Positions 46,297-56,119 of a stretch of DNA of 64,000 bases are shown piece after piece. A model generated the notes under the pieces. It worked only from the letters and a program-made list of their open reading frames with translations. It had not been told where the DNA came from and searched no databases. Location of the stretch: positions 2,108,001-2,172,000 of the forward strand of contig CM066290.1 in the NCBI GenBank assembly GCA_033816765.1, written 5' to 3'. Both the position numbers and the translations under genes were made by a program. This DNA is from Nothopassalora personata. Its lineage: Eukaryota; Ascomycota; Dothideomycetes; Mycosphaerellales; Mycosphaerellaceae. The stretch's first letter is position 1, and each line of letters starts with the position of its first letter.

Positions 46297-47850
46297 TCAT
46301 CGTCGACGGCAGCCGTGGTTCAACAGTATCTCATAGAGCCCCAGCCCCTCAAAAGCACCTTCTTCGGGCATAACATGTGCCAGCACCAGGCAAATGTTGG
46401 GGAGGAGCCATAAGAGGCGTACCACTCCTGTGCATGATTCCTGCTTGGGCGCGAGAGATCGTTGTAACGTTTGCACGATCTCGGCGGACGGGGCAACGAT
46501 GCTGACGGCCTCGGCCGTCTCTACTTCAAGGACATTATGTGCTTGGTCGAAGCCAGCTGGATCGGTGCTATCGATGGCAACCTTAAGCCAACCTTTCTTG
46601 GGGGATCTGAAAATTGACCTCTCGGCGTCGCAGTATTTGGCTTTCAGAACGAGGAAAGCATTCTCCACTGCGCCAAGTTGTCAACATTGGCTATAGTCAC
46701 ATCGTATTCCAGCATCTGCACGTCGCAATACAGCTCGGGGTTCGACGGCTTCATCCTGTACTGCTCGAATATTGCGAAGTAGCAGACACGACGTTGTGTC
46801 TGTCGTGTCCAGCTCCAGGAAAGCGCCACATATTCTCGAGTGTTAGACATGGGGACAGAGTCGTGGTGGACTGTCTATCAAAGGCCATGGAGGATTTCTT
46901 GCTTCCAGCAGCCTGCAAGGTACTCGTCAACCGTGTCTTCCTGTACTACTTTAGCGAGAGCTGAAATTGCTGGTTGACGATCTGTTGCTTTGGTCATCAG
47001 ACGCTATATGTACTCTTGCACTGCGTTACTCCAGAAATTGTAGGCATTCGATTTAGTCTGGAATAGCTCCGGCGGCGCAGAGGGAGTGGGCTGATGTGGT
47101 GTTGGGTGAAAGCCGCTACGAATCCATTCTCTGCAGAGCTGCATTCGCACCTGTAGGCTTGCCGACACTCTCACACCACTTCTCCTTGTAAGAAGATCAG
47201 AGTTCGCTGGCCCATGAGCCTCTCCTGAAGACACCAGCCACCGATCAGAGACTGCCAGCTTCGATCATGGATCCATGTCTGTGCTGTGTTCGCAAACTTC
47301 CCTGAGCATGAGAAAGCGTCCATCAGTCTGAGGTCCGACATGAATCGCTCACAGAGGTTCTGTTCCTGTTGCCTAAGAAGCCGGTGTCCGGTGTCGGTGC
47401 AGCAGCTGCAATGAAGACGATGGCAGTTTTTCCATCAACCTCGGCGATTTCCGCAGACTCTGTTGCCCGATCCTCGGCTGAGTCTTGTATAATACATAAT
47501 GCATCGATCCAAATGTACGGAATGGCAAGCTGTCGGGCGAGCTGAACCACATGCTGAAAGGTTTGGAGTAGGTCCTGCCACAGTATACATTCTTCACCAC
47601 TCTCGAGGTCAGTTGACAGTGTACGAAGTGGAACAACGCCGCCCAAGCAGTGAGACAGGGCGATGAAATCATCGTGGTCGCCAGCAGTATATTTGAGCTC
47701 GACATCGCCGTTCAAGTGCTTGGCTCGTACATCCAGTACTCAGCTCGGTAAGGGCGCCTTAGTCATATCCGGACACGCGTGGTGCTCACCAGTGCAGCAA
47801 TCATGCAACCATTTGCTATAGAGTCTCACGGTGTCGTGATCGAGGGTGTC
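46297..47850 (-). pseudogene. HET-domain (heterokaryon incompatibility) gene, decayed
   Basis: On the minus strand the HET pattern is clear in pieces: LYSKWLHDCCTGEHHACPDM then LPS-stop-VLDV near 47740; DDFIALSHCLGGVVPLRTLS with CLG for the usual CWG; IPYIWIDALCIIQDSAED; GFLGNRNR near 47350. The C-terminal part continues at about 47015-46830 (RLMTKATDRQPAISALAKVV, then QEDTVDEYLAGCWKQEILHG, SNTREYVALSWSW) and, after a frame change, at 46668-46297 (NAFLVLKAKYCDAER to EGLGLYEILL). At least four stops (one near 47740, one near 47010, two near 46880) and two frame changes separate them. HET proteins trigger self/non-self cell death on hyphal fusion; this copy cannot make the full protein. A shorter HET fragment at 47715-47323 is open. 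Confidence 0.7.
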
Positions 47851-48418
47851 GGCATGCACGTCACCGTCGACGGGACGAGGCGGCAGATCAATCGAGCTCT
47901 GTGTTCCCACGTGTCAAAGCATTGCTGATCAACGTTATCTGCATGCGCTCCTTCTAGCTTGCATGGATTGAACGTGGTCTCGCCACAGTCCCAAGTCACA
48001 ATCAGGAGACTGATGAGACTGTCCCGAGCTTCGTTGGTCAAGGTATGTCAGTACAACCCGGACTGGACGCCTTGATGAAAGTTACGTGTTATGGGCGGAT
48101 TGGATTTTGGATTCCATTGAGCAGCAATTTGGCCAATTAGCAACACCGAAGAGCAATTTGCAAGTCATGCCGGCGCGAGTCGCTGCTCGCAAAGCCGTGG
48201 CGCGTGGCATACGGAACAACGCAGCCAGGTGCGCCCGCATTCCCCGCAAGATCGTTACGCGGCCCCAGTGCATCGCTGATTGGTGCTGTAGGTCCATGAA
48301 AGACGGGCTCCTCGTGGCGTGGTGGGCGAGAGTTGAACCGACGAGGCTGTACCATAGTTGTAAGCATGGAAACCAGACAACATGACCAAGAAGGCATTCA
48401 CCTAGGCTCGATTCGAGG
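47851..48418. other. Intergenic region between HET pseudogene and NOSIP
   Basis: No supported gene. Short frames on both strands overlap each other without matches. It should hold the 3' end of the NOSIP transcript. Confidence 0.45.
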
Positions 48419-49529
48419 CTAGCACTGGAATGCCACACCCTCCTTCTTCACCATGTTCGAACCACCGCTTGCAAAGCCGGTGCCTTCGCAACTCAGCTGC
48501 ACCAGTCCTCTTTCCACCTTAGTCTCCTTCTCGCCCGTCTCCGCATCCTTCCGTCTCCTCCTCTTCCTGCCCGGCGTGACGTCCTCCTGGCAGACATAGC
48601 ATCTCACAGTCTCATCGTGCTCTTCCACGTGCGCAGACCTCTCGGCTGGTTTCAGGAACTTGTCGCCGCAGGGTTTGCAGAGCACATGACCGCAAGGCTT
48701 GGCGACTATGGCTTTTGTGGAGTTGGACAGTGCTTTTGTGCAGCTTGGGCATGACCGTGCCGGAGACTCGGGCGTGCCAGTGGAATCTTGGTGGAAGTTG
48801 ACGGTAACGAGAGTCTTCAGTGTAAAGTCGTGGGGTGCATCGGCTGCGGCTGCGGGGCACGTCGGATGCTGCTTGATGGGTTTGAGAGCCGACTTCTGAT
48901 GGTCGGGGATTTCGCCTGGCACCCAAAACGACGGCAGCTCGCTCTTGGCATGCTTTTCGTGCTGTATGCGCTTCTTGACCTCGTCGTCGCGGTCGTCCTC
49001 GTCCATCTCCAACTTGCGCTTCACGCCCTTCTGCCCGCCTTCTTCCACTCCCTGCTCAATCTCCATCTTGCCGTCCTTGCCACCAACCGTCGTCTCTTGC
49101 GCCCGTCCACCACATCTCGCACTCAGACCAGCCTGAACTCGCTCAAACTCCTCAACAGCTCTCGCTTGTGCCTCTGCCTTCTCGATATCCTGCTCGTCGG
49201 CCTCTTCTAGCTTCCGTCGCTCTGCTTCCTTCCTCAATCTCTTCAGCTCCTTGTTCTGCGCAAGCAAATTGCTGACGGCGCACTCGCGGCAGAAGAGGTG
49301 TCCATGGCTGGGACATGAAACGGGCTCGCGTGCTGGGAGGAGACATAATTGGCAGCTTCCGAACGGGAGGAAGCTGTCTCGTGTAAGTCGTGTCGCCTTG
49401 GAGCCCCAGTGGCCTTTGAGCTCGTTGCGCTCGTGCGCCGTGAAGAAGGCGAGGGACGTGTTTCTTTTGCCTGCGATGTTAGCTGTATTCTGCTTGGCAT
49501 GATTGCCGACGGAACTCACTGTGCGACAT
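48419..49529 (-). CDS. NOSIP-type E3 ubiquitin ligase (nitric oxide synthase-interacting protein homolog)
   Basis: A 10-bp first exon (49529-49520, ATGTCGCACA) is spliced over a 49-bp intron (GTGAGT...GCAG) to exon 2 (49470-48419), giving 353 residues that begin MSHSKRNTSLAFFTAHERNE, the conserved NOSIP start. Then comes a split RING/U-box-like region: SCQLCLLPAREPVSCPSHGH and LFCREC at about residues 40-75, a long coiled coil rich in Glu/Lys/Arg (about 75-180), and the C-terminal half SCPSCTKALSNSTKAIVAKP, CGHVLCKPC and RCYVCQEDV. Homologs are nuclear U-box ligases associated with the spliceosome. The tiny first exon explains why the start is easy to miss. Its promoter side is now occupied by a transposon 99 bp upstream. 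Confidence 0.9.
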
Positions 49530-49628
49530 GGCTGGCCTTGAATATGTCTGTGTCTTGGCTTTCCGCAACTCTGTGCATCCGACGAGCTGAAAGCCACGAA
49601 AGCCTCTCGCACTCGTCCGTAGGACAGT

Positions 49629-49656
49629 GGCCTAGGCTTACAAAACCGGCAAATAC
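49629..49656. repeat. Left terminal inverted repeat of the DNA transposon
   Basis: 28 bp, exact inverted match to 54396-54423. Confidence 0.95.
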
Positions 49657-51152
49657 CCGCATTCAAAATTCGCAATCCTCAATCCTCATTATTATAGACT
49701 CGCTATTTGTCTTATAGACTCGCTATTTGTCTGACAGCACACTCGCTACATTGCTTTATACAATGCCACGTCCAGCGATCGATCTAGAGCCCTTTCGCAT
49801 CGATATCGAGCTATGGACTGCCGCTGAATTCACATAGGCAGCTATTCGAGACAACCTCTTCAATCTCTACGGTGTTCGAATCAGCGAACGGACCCTCCGC
49901 CAGCGACTCGTAGAGTGGCGAGGGACTCGCGAGGATAATCAGGCTTATAATCAGGCTCGCCAGGCCGAGCTACGCCAGCGAGTCGAGGAACTATTCTGGA
50001 AATATAGCCTCGACGATAGCGAGTCTTATACTATCCTCCGCCTCGATGGATTCGACCTTACCCTTCGCCAGTATTAAGAGCTACGAAGAGGTATTGGATT
50101 AAAGCGTAGTCTTAGTAAAGAACAAGCTCTAGCTATAGAGCCTAAGATACAGCGAGTCCTTCAGGAAGTTATAAGCAGTGGCCATTAGCAAGACTAGGGC
50201 TATCGTAAGCTAGCAAGAGAGCTGCGTGAGAGTCATTATATTATTGGACGGTAGGACAGACTCGGTGTCTACAGACTCGTAGACCAGACTCGCTAACTTT
50301 ATTAGCGACCGTATTAGGACACTCGCTCGTGCGATTAACCCTGTCCCTTTTGTCTCTCGCAATCCTACAATGCGAGACCCTACAATACCGCGGCATGCGA
50401 GGCCAAAAGCAGAAGGTCCTAACGACGTCTGGTCAATCGATGCCTTTCTAAAATACGAGCGCTTTAAGATACAGATCTACGCTTATATTGACGTCTACTC
50501 TCGGCGGGTTATCTAGTACTACATAGGGCCTATGGCGAAGACGAAGTTCTCTGTATTTGCTTAATACGTTAGAGTAATACATTACGGTAGTAGGGTGCCA
50601 AATCGCGTACGATCTAATTAGGGCGTTAAGACGCCTATGCTAGCCGATGCCCATCTACGAGTCCGAGAGCGACTCGCTGGCAATCTACTTACGTTCGATA
50701 AGGCCTTCTAGTACACCTTAAGCAAGGGCAATCAAACTATCGAACACTAGTAGGGCGAGGGTGCTAAGGCTATATTCAATCGCTAGAGAGACCTCTTTAA
50801 TTAGTATATTACAACAGGACTCTTTGAGGAAGCATTGGCCGTAGACAGGATAGCATTCGCTACTATCTATATTCCAATCCTTCGAAGTGTTGTATCATCG
50901 TTCGTTAACGAGTAGAACCGCTATCGTATCCGTCGTTATAACCTAGAATCGTATGTGAACGGCATACCGGATATCCTATATAACTACCTAGAGTTAAAAG
51001 GAGCACGACTATGTGGGCATCTGCTTAACCCTAAGGACGAGGAGCTTCGCTAGTGAAAGGAGCGAGTCGATTAGTACGGTACGTTAATCCGGGGTGTCTA
51101 TAGTAGCGAGTCTAGCGCTACTGCAGCTACGAGTCCTAGCTTAGCTAAGGGA

Positions 51153-51216
51153 GGACTCGCTGCAGCTTAAGTGCGGACTCGCTGTAGCTTAAGTGCGGAC
51201 TCGCTGCTGCTTCTGC
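51153..51216. repeat. 22-bp tandem repeat, three units
   Basis: Units start GGACTCGCTG at 51153, 51175 and 51197; the third is diverged at its end. Lies within the transposase extension and carries the ACTCGCT word in each unit. Confidence 0.8.
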
Positions 51217-53068
51217 TTAACCGAGTCTACAAATCCTGTAGCTAATACCTTATAGACCTTACTGCATACTTACCGCCTCTAACGCTAGAGTGGGTTAATA
51301 AGAAGCTTGCTGCTGCTAGCTATCTATTAACACTAGACGGTGGCGAGGCCGGCCCTGGCCTAGGCCCTAAGAAATTGTATGTCTACGCCTATTAGTATCT
51401 ACGAAACGAGACTACGTAATATCTCCGAGGTAGAGGGGGACTCGCTAAGTATATACCGCCTACTCGCCTTAACGGATTAGAGCCAACGGAACGAACAATA
51501 GACTTGTTCGCTTAAGCCGGTAAGCTATTATAGGTTATATAGCAACGAGTCTACGTCCTACGTCCTTTTTCCTACGAGTCTTTTCCTACTACTTCTAACA
51601 TTATGTTAGCTCCAACTTAGGACGATCTTTGTATGCATAAGTTAGTAAAGACTTCTCTAGTTTATAGCGAGGTCTACGGCTATCTACTAAGGTGTGGCAA
51701 ATGTAGTATACCTAACCTAGCCTTTGTCGAGCCTAGCGAGTCCGTAACGAGTCCGCCTTTACCCTTATCGCCGATTCCTAGCACCGAGACCCCTTCGAAA
51801 CCGAACGGCACTACTAGATACGGTCTTTATACATTACTCGTAGCGAGTGGCTATAGTCGGGCTAATAAGGTACTCGCTCGTAATAAGTAGACTTATGTTC
51901 GCTAGCTTGGCAATACTAGAATTGACCCGTTGTCGAGCGCTGCTTAGGGCCCACGGACTGGTGTTGTTAAGGCTCGTAGCACAAGTGTTCCTATCTCGTT
52001 AGTCTAGGGCAAAGCCGAAAAGCCATCTTAACCGCCTAGGGGACCTAGCCTAATGATATCCGTTGAGCTATATAAGGTGCCGTTTACTATTAAACGCAAG
52101 GGGGACCTTGAGACATAGGAGTATTAGCCGCATAAGCTCCTTACCGCGTAGCAAATTACCGGACGATAGACTCGCTACGAGTCGTCTTTGGCTAAAGCAG
52201 TAGATACGACAACCTAGCTTCATGACCTCGTCTTTTAAGAAGGCGCGGATGAGCTAGGCCTATAGCTTATACGTCCTTATACTACACCGCCCTTCCTCTT
52301 CGTAAAGGCTGCTAAAGATAATGCACCTATTCTTCTAAGCAAATTAAGCCTACGAGAGCGAGATCTCGAGGACATGTTAATACCGTACACTAAGGGTGTC
52401 TAGAACGCGAAGGATATGCGAGAAGTACTAGTTAACGTTACGTATTAGGTTAACTAAGGTCGCGGAGCCTTAAACAATCCATATAGACGAGGAGTAGTAG
52501 AGAACTCGAGCAGTAACGAGTCCTTAGCTAGTCTTAGCGAACTTATAAAGGACGTGGACCGCCGACGCGAGCGTAAGCTTAAGGACTAGCGAGCGAGTAC
52601 AGCAGCGAGTGCTGTAGTACGTCTAGCGGATTAGGGCATTGCTCGCTAGGCTACTACAGCGAGTTAGGCTACTTCTCGTTTAGCGAGTGTAGTAAGCTAG
52701 AGCGAGAAGCGTCTAGCGAGTCGTGGCTTACCGCATCGACATACTATAACTCTAATCGCCGAGTCTCTAGAGTGTATTAATCTTATAGCTAGCAGCCCTC
52801 AATCCTCTTCGTCTTCGTCTCCGCAGCCAACGGGGTTTAGAGCCCCCTCTCGATAGTAGAATTTAGTGTTTACAGGGAAAGGTTTAGGCAATAAGCTAGT
52901 AAGTACGTTAGCTAGCGAAGTATTGGTTAAGAAGGTAAAGGAAGAGCGTACGAGTCCAGCTACGAGTCAAATTAGAGAGATTAAGAAGGAGTCCTTAAGC
53001 GAGACTACAGTAGCAACTAGTGCCTTAAGCGAGTCTATAGCAGCAACTAGTGCTTCGACAATTACACA

Positions 53069-53106
53069 GCTAGACTCGTAGCTAGACTCGTAGCTAGACT
53101 CGTAGC
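53069..53106. repeat. 12-bp tandem repeat (CTAGACTCGTAG), three units
   Basis: Three adjacent copies near the end of the transposase frame, each now containing a TAG, which suggests a former Gln- or Asp/Ser-rich repeat mutated in step. Confidence 0.75.
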
Positions 53107-53267
53107 CATTGCTTTAGAGTCTACCTAACGATAACTAGCGTGTAAAGGCACCGAGAAATAGGCTTGTTGTCGAGCTATCTACGAGGCAGCTAAGACCGAA
53201 AAAGTAGAGGGAAGTATAGACTCGTAGCACATAGACAGGAGGTAGACTGCTTAATATTATATTATTA

Positions 53268-54150
53268 CTAAGAGCGAAATTTAGCGACTGACTCGCCACC
53301 TAGCAGACCGCTAATAAATTTAATTAAGCGGCTAATAGTACCCTCCAATTGCTGAATACGATCCTCCGCCGCGGCTAAGCGAGTCGATGTATTATTAGTA
53401 GGGCGAGTACTAGACTCGCTAGCCTTACTAACCTCGCTAGCCTCGCTAGAAGTAGTTAAAACACCCTCGACAGCCTTAAATAAACTATTGCTAGACTCGT
53501 TAGACTCGCTAGGCTCCTTAACCAACTTGCGAGAGTTGTAGCGAGCCTTCGCGTAACGCTTATAATCCGCGCAAGTCTTGTCGGCATTAGTAGCAAAGAC
53601 TATATAGCATACACTAGCTCTCTTATACGCATCGCAGTCCGTCTAAGCCGGCTCACCTATTAATACGAGTTAGTATATATAGTATAGCGAGTCTACTGTA
53701 AGACATATACCCTCTTTAGTCTCTATAATACGGCTAGCCTAGTCGAACTTGCGCAAATTATTCTTCGCAACCTTCACACTGCCCTTGTCTGTCTTCTGCG
53801 AGTCTCCTAGCTATTGTGCCTATGTCGACTCGCTCACGTAGTAGAAATCGTCGGTATCGGCGGTACGAGGGCGGCGGTATGTACTATAGGTTTAAACATT
53901 AGTCTACCTACGTGCGCCTAACGAGTCGGAATCGCACTTACGCCATCGTAAGCTATAGTGATAACCGCGTTTGTAAGGGTGAGCGCGGATTGGGTGTACT
54001 GTCGCTGTCGCTGTCGCTGTCGCTGTCGTTGTCGTTGTTCTAAGGCCAATATCGCTAAGTGAGTCGTCTATAGTTAGATTTGTACATGTCGATAAGTGTA
54101 GAGTCGAAGAAATAGTAACAGCAGTAGAAGTTGATATACCCGCCGCCATA
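53268..54150 (-). pseudogene. Minus-strand accessory ORF of the DNA transposon
   Basis: Right to left: ATG 54149, a Ser/Thr-rich start, a (Thr-Ala) repeat from the hexanucleotide tract at 54001-54036, a middle with CDAYKRASVCYIVFATNADK and CADYKRYAKARYNSRKL (a Cys-bearing cluster), then VKEPSESNESSN, repeated Ser-Glu words and an amphipathic helix (RLAAAEDRIQQLEGTISRLI) at the end, stop at 53268. A few TAG/TAA interruptions and possibly a frame change near 53900. Layout (Cys cluster then coiled coil, antisense to the main gene) resembles the accessory ORF of Gypsy element B. Function unknown. Confidence 0.5.
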
Positions 54151-54395
54151 ATGTGACAATAGCAAGTGAGGTGAGCTCCTCAATACTTACTGTCTGCTAT
54201 TATTGAGGAGCCCAACTCACCTGCGCAGTAGGAGGACAATACCGCCGCGACTCGCTACGATTGTAGGCGACAATGGCGAGTCGCAGCAGTATTGTTGTGC
54301 GACAATGGCGAGTCGCAGCAGTTGGCGAGTCGCAGCAGTATTGTTGGTGGTTGTTGAGGAAGAGCGAGTGCAGCGAGTGAGGATTTCGAATACGC

Positions 54396-54423
54396 GTATT
54401 TGCCGGTTTTGTAAGCCTAGGCC
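54396..54423. repeat. Right terminal inverted repeat of the DNA transposon
   Basis: 28 bp, exact inverted match to 49629-49656; 162 bp upstream of the TAZ1 start codon. Confidence 0.95.
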
Positions 54424-54585
54424 ACCGCCGTAGTTCTAACCCGGACCCCGAATCGCGAAACTTACACGACAGTACCGGACCTTCTTTGTATGTACGCCAC
54501 ACCACTTCATTAAAACACTCGCTTCGCTTCGTTCTTTGCATATCTGCGGCGTCAGATGCTGTCACTGTAGAGGCTCTTGGTCGCA

Positions 54586-55913
54586 ATGGCGCCGCAAGAG
54601 CGGCCATATGAGCCACCTCTCGCATGGCGTGCGACTTCTGCAGCTACACTGGGCACGGTTGGCTTTTTATGCCGAACTTTCCTCTACGCCTTGAACAAAA
54701 CCGAGACTACAGGTCTTGATCGATTCCTTGACTTATTGGACGAGAGGAAGGATGAGAAGAGTAGGACTAGAGGGTTGATAACGGGTATGCTTCCTCGTGA
54801 GCAGCATTGAATCAAAGCTGACGGCGAGCAGTGTCGAACCACGTCAGCGTGTATGTATCCACGCAATCCATGGCAAACGGGCTTCACTGAACCCGCGTTT
54901 AGCCTTGATGACCCTATGATCTGGGGCGTCTTGCCTCACAAGTACTTCTGGGATCCGAACAACATGCGATGGTCACTGGGCAGCTTCGACATATGCTTCA
55001 AAAATGGGTGCGTCTCATACGATGCTAAACGATAACGTCACTAAATTCTGACAGCCAACAAAGTCTTCTGTCGGCCTTCTTCACACATGGCAATACCTTG
55101 CCCACTCATCGAACTGCTCACTCCAGCTTCGGAGGACTTTTTCAGCCCACCATGACCCAATGCATCAGGCTGCTAAGTGATCCTCTTGGGTCGCAGCATG
55201 AAGTCACAAAGCCCGTCATGACCGACCATAAGACGTCGTTTCCAAGTTCGGACCCCTTCTCATCTTCCGATCTGTACTACTCAACAAATGGTCAAGACGC
55301 CTTCCCAGCTCCAGCAGCGTACCCGTCTCGTCGCCACAGTTGGGTTCACATCTTTCCGGAAGGCATGATACACCAACACCCAGACAAAGTCATGCGTTAC
55401 TTCAGATGGGGTGTGGCGCGACTGATACTTGAAGCCGAGCCATGCCCGGATGTCCTACCAATGTGGATCGACGGACCTCAGCATGTCATGGACAACGAAC
55501 GAGGCTTTCCTAAGCCACTCCCCCGAATCGGAAAGGACATCAGCATCAACTTTGGCGAGCTGGTCGATACCCAGAGAGTATTTGAACCCTTTCGAGAACG
55601 GTGGAAGAAGTTGCGGGAGCGAGCGAGGGCACAGCGACTCGGGTTCTTTCAACAGGTCGATGATCACCAAGGGGACCATGAAGACGGACTCGGCGTGGTC
55701 ATGGACGATGAGCTGAGATACGGCAAAGAAGCGGAACAGCTCCGCATCGAAGTCACCGTGGCTGTCAGGAATGAAGTACTTAAGGTGCGGCGAGCATGCA
55801 GCGGCCTGCCAGATGAGGACCCGAAGAGGAGCCTTGCTGAGACCTTCCGGTTGGAGAATACCGCCGCGAGAGAAGGACCGCAGAAGGACGGAAGTTCATT
55901 GAAGGATACTTGA
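54586..55913 (+). CDS. TAZ1: Tafazzin, cardiolipin-remodelling lysophospholipid acyltransferase
   Basis: Four exons, 54586-54784, 54832-54850 (19 bp), 54903-55007 and 55055-55913, with introns of 47, 52 and 47 bp, give 393 residues. Splicing restores LITVSNHVSVLDDPMIWGVL, the HX4D acyltransferase motif (His70, Asp75), which is broken across three exons. WVHIFPEG at about 205-211 is the FPEG motif that binds the glycerophosphate side. The N-terminal hydrophobic stretch (TSAATLGTVGFLCRTFLYAL) is the membrane anchor region of tafazzins, which face the intermembrane space and swap acyl chains onto cardiolipin. Length agrees with fungal Taz1. The start is taken as ATG 54586 (MAPQERPYEPPLAWRATSA). 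Coding sequence is not RIP-damaged although a transposon lies 162 bp upstream. Confidence 0.93.
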
Positions 55914-56119
55914 TGTGGCGTGCGAGAGCAAGTCATTGTGAATATCGCGCAACAAACAGACGGTCATCCGCGAGAGCTCTATTCGAAGCGACAAAAGGGT
56001 CGGGACTGCGGGGACTCGGACCTACCCCATTTGTTAGCAAATCGATCTTGAGACTCCCATACCTTATTATCCCTCTATCTCTTCAATTTGAAGCCTCAGT
56101 ACCACTAGTTTTGCCAGAA
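55914..56119. other. TAZ1 downstream region
   Basis: Normal composition; no gene. Mutated repeat DNA begins at about 56120. Confidence 0.5.

Larger units (their letters stand above)
49763..53250 (+). pseudogene. Integrase-core (DDE) transposase with long C-terminal extension
   Basis: ATG 49763 opens with PRPAIDLEPFRIDIELWTAA and a helix-turn-helix-like region (LYGVRISERTLRQRLVEW, then LRQ repeats). Near 50250-50330 the readable frame shifts by one base (intron or indel). The new frame gives NDVWSIDAFLKYERFKIQIY and DVYSRRVI, matching the first catalytic Asp block of the fungal integrase-core transposases, followed by PILRSVVSSFVNE and NGIPDILYNYLELKGA, the usual end of that domain. The same frame then continues for about 700 more codons, through 51633-51890 and 52866-53081, ending in a Ser/Thr/Glu-rich region. 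Stops are mainly TAG/TAA at Gln or Trp positions. The extension has no known domain. Not functional as it stands. Confidence 0.65.
49629..54423 (+). mobile_element. 4.8-kb DNA transposon with terminal inverted repeats and integrase-core transposase
   Basis: The ends are perfect 28-bp inverted repeats (49629-49656 and 54396-54423, beginning GGCCTAGGCTTACAAAACCG), extendable to about 36 bp with two mismatches. Inside lie a plus-strand transposase frame (from ATG 49763), a minus-strand Cys/coiled-coil frame (54150-53268) and about 33 copies of the heptamer ACTCGCT/AGCGAGT. A target duplication cannot be read unambiguously because the ends are themselves palindromic (CCTAGG, GGCC). RIP-type mutation is moderate: TAG/TAA stops are present but TGG and CCA survive in places, especially near the ends. 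It lies in the region upstream of both NOSIP and TAZ1. Confidence 0.9.

Noticed and set aside
54001..54036. GTCGCT hexanucleotide tract as a CRISPR or telomere-like array
   Set aside because: A simple microsatellite without spacers, inside the transposon's minus-strand frame. No CRISPR array is expected or seen in this eukaryotic DNA.
49629..54423. Assigning the DNA transposon to hAT or another superfamily from its target duplication
   Set aside because: The ends are palindromic (GGCCTAGGC...GCCTAGGCC), so the duplicated bases cannot be separated from the terminal repeat by eye.
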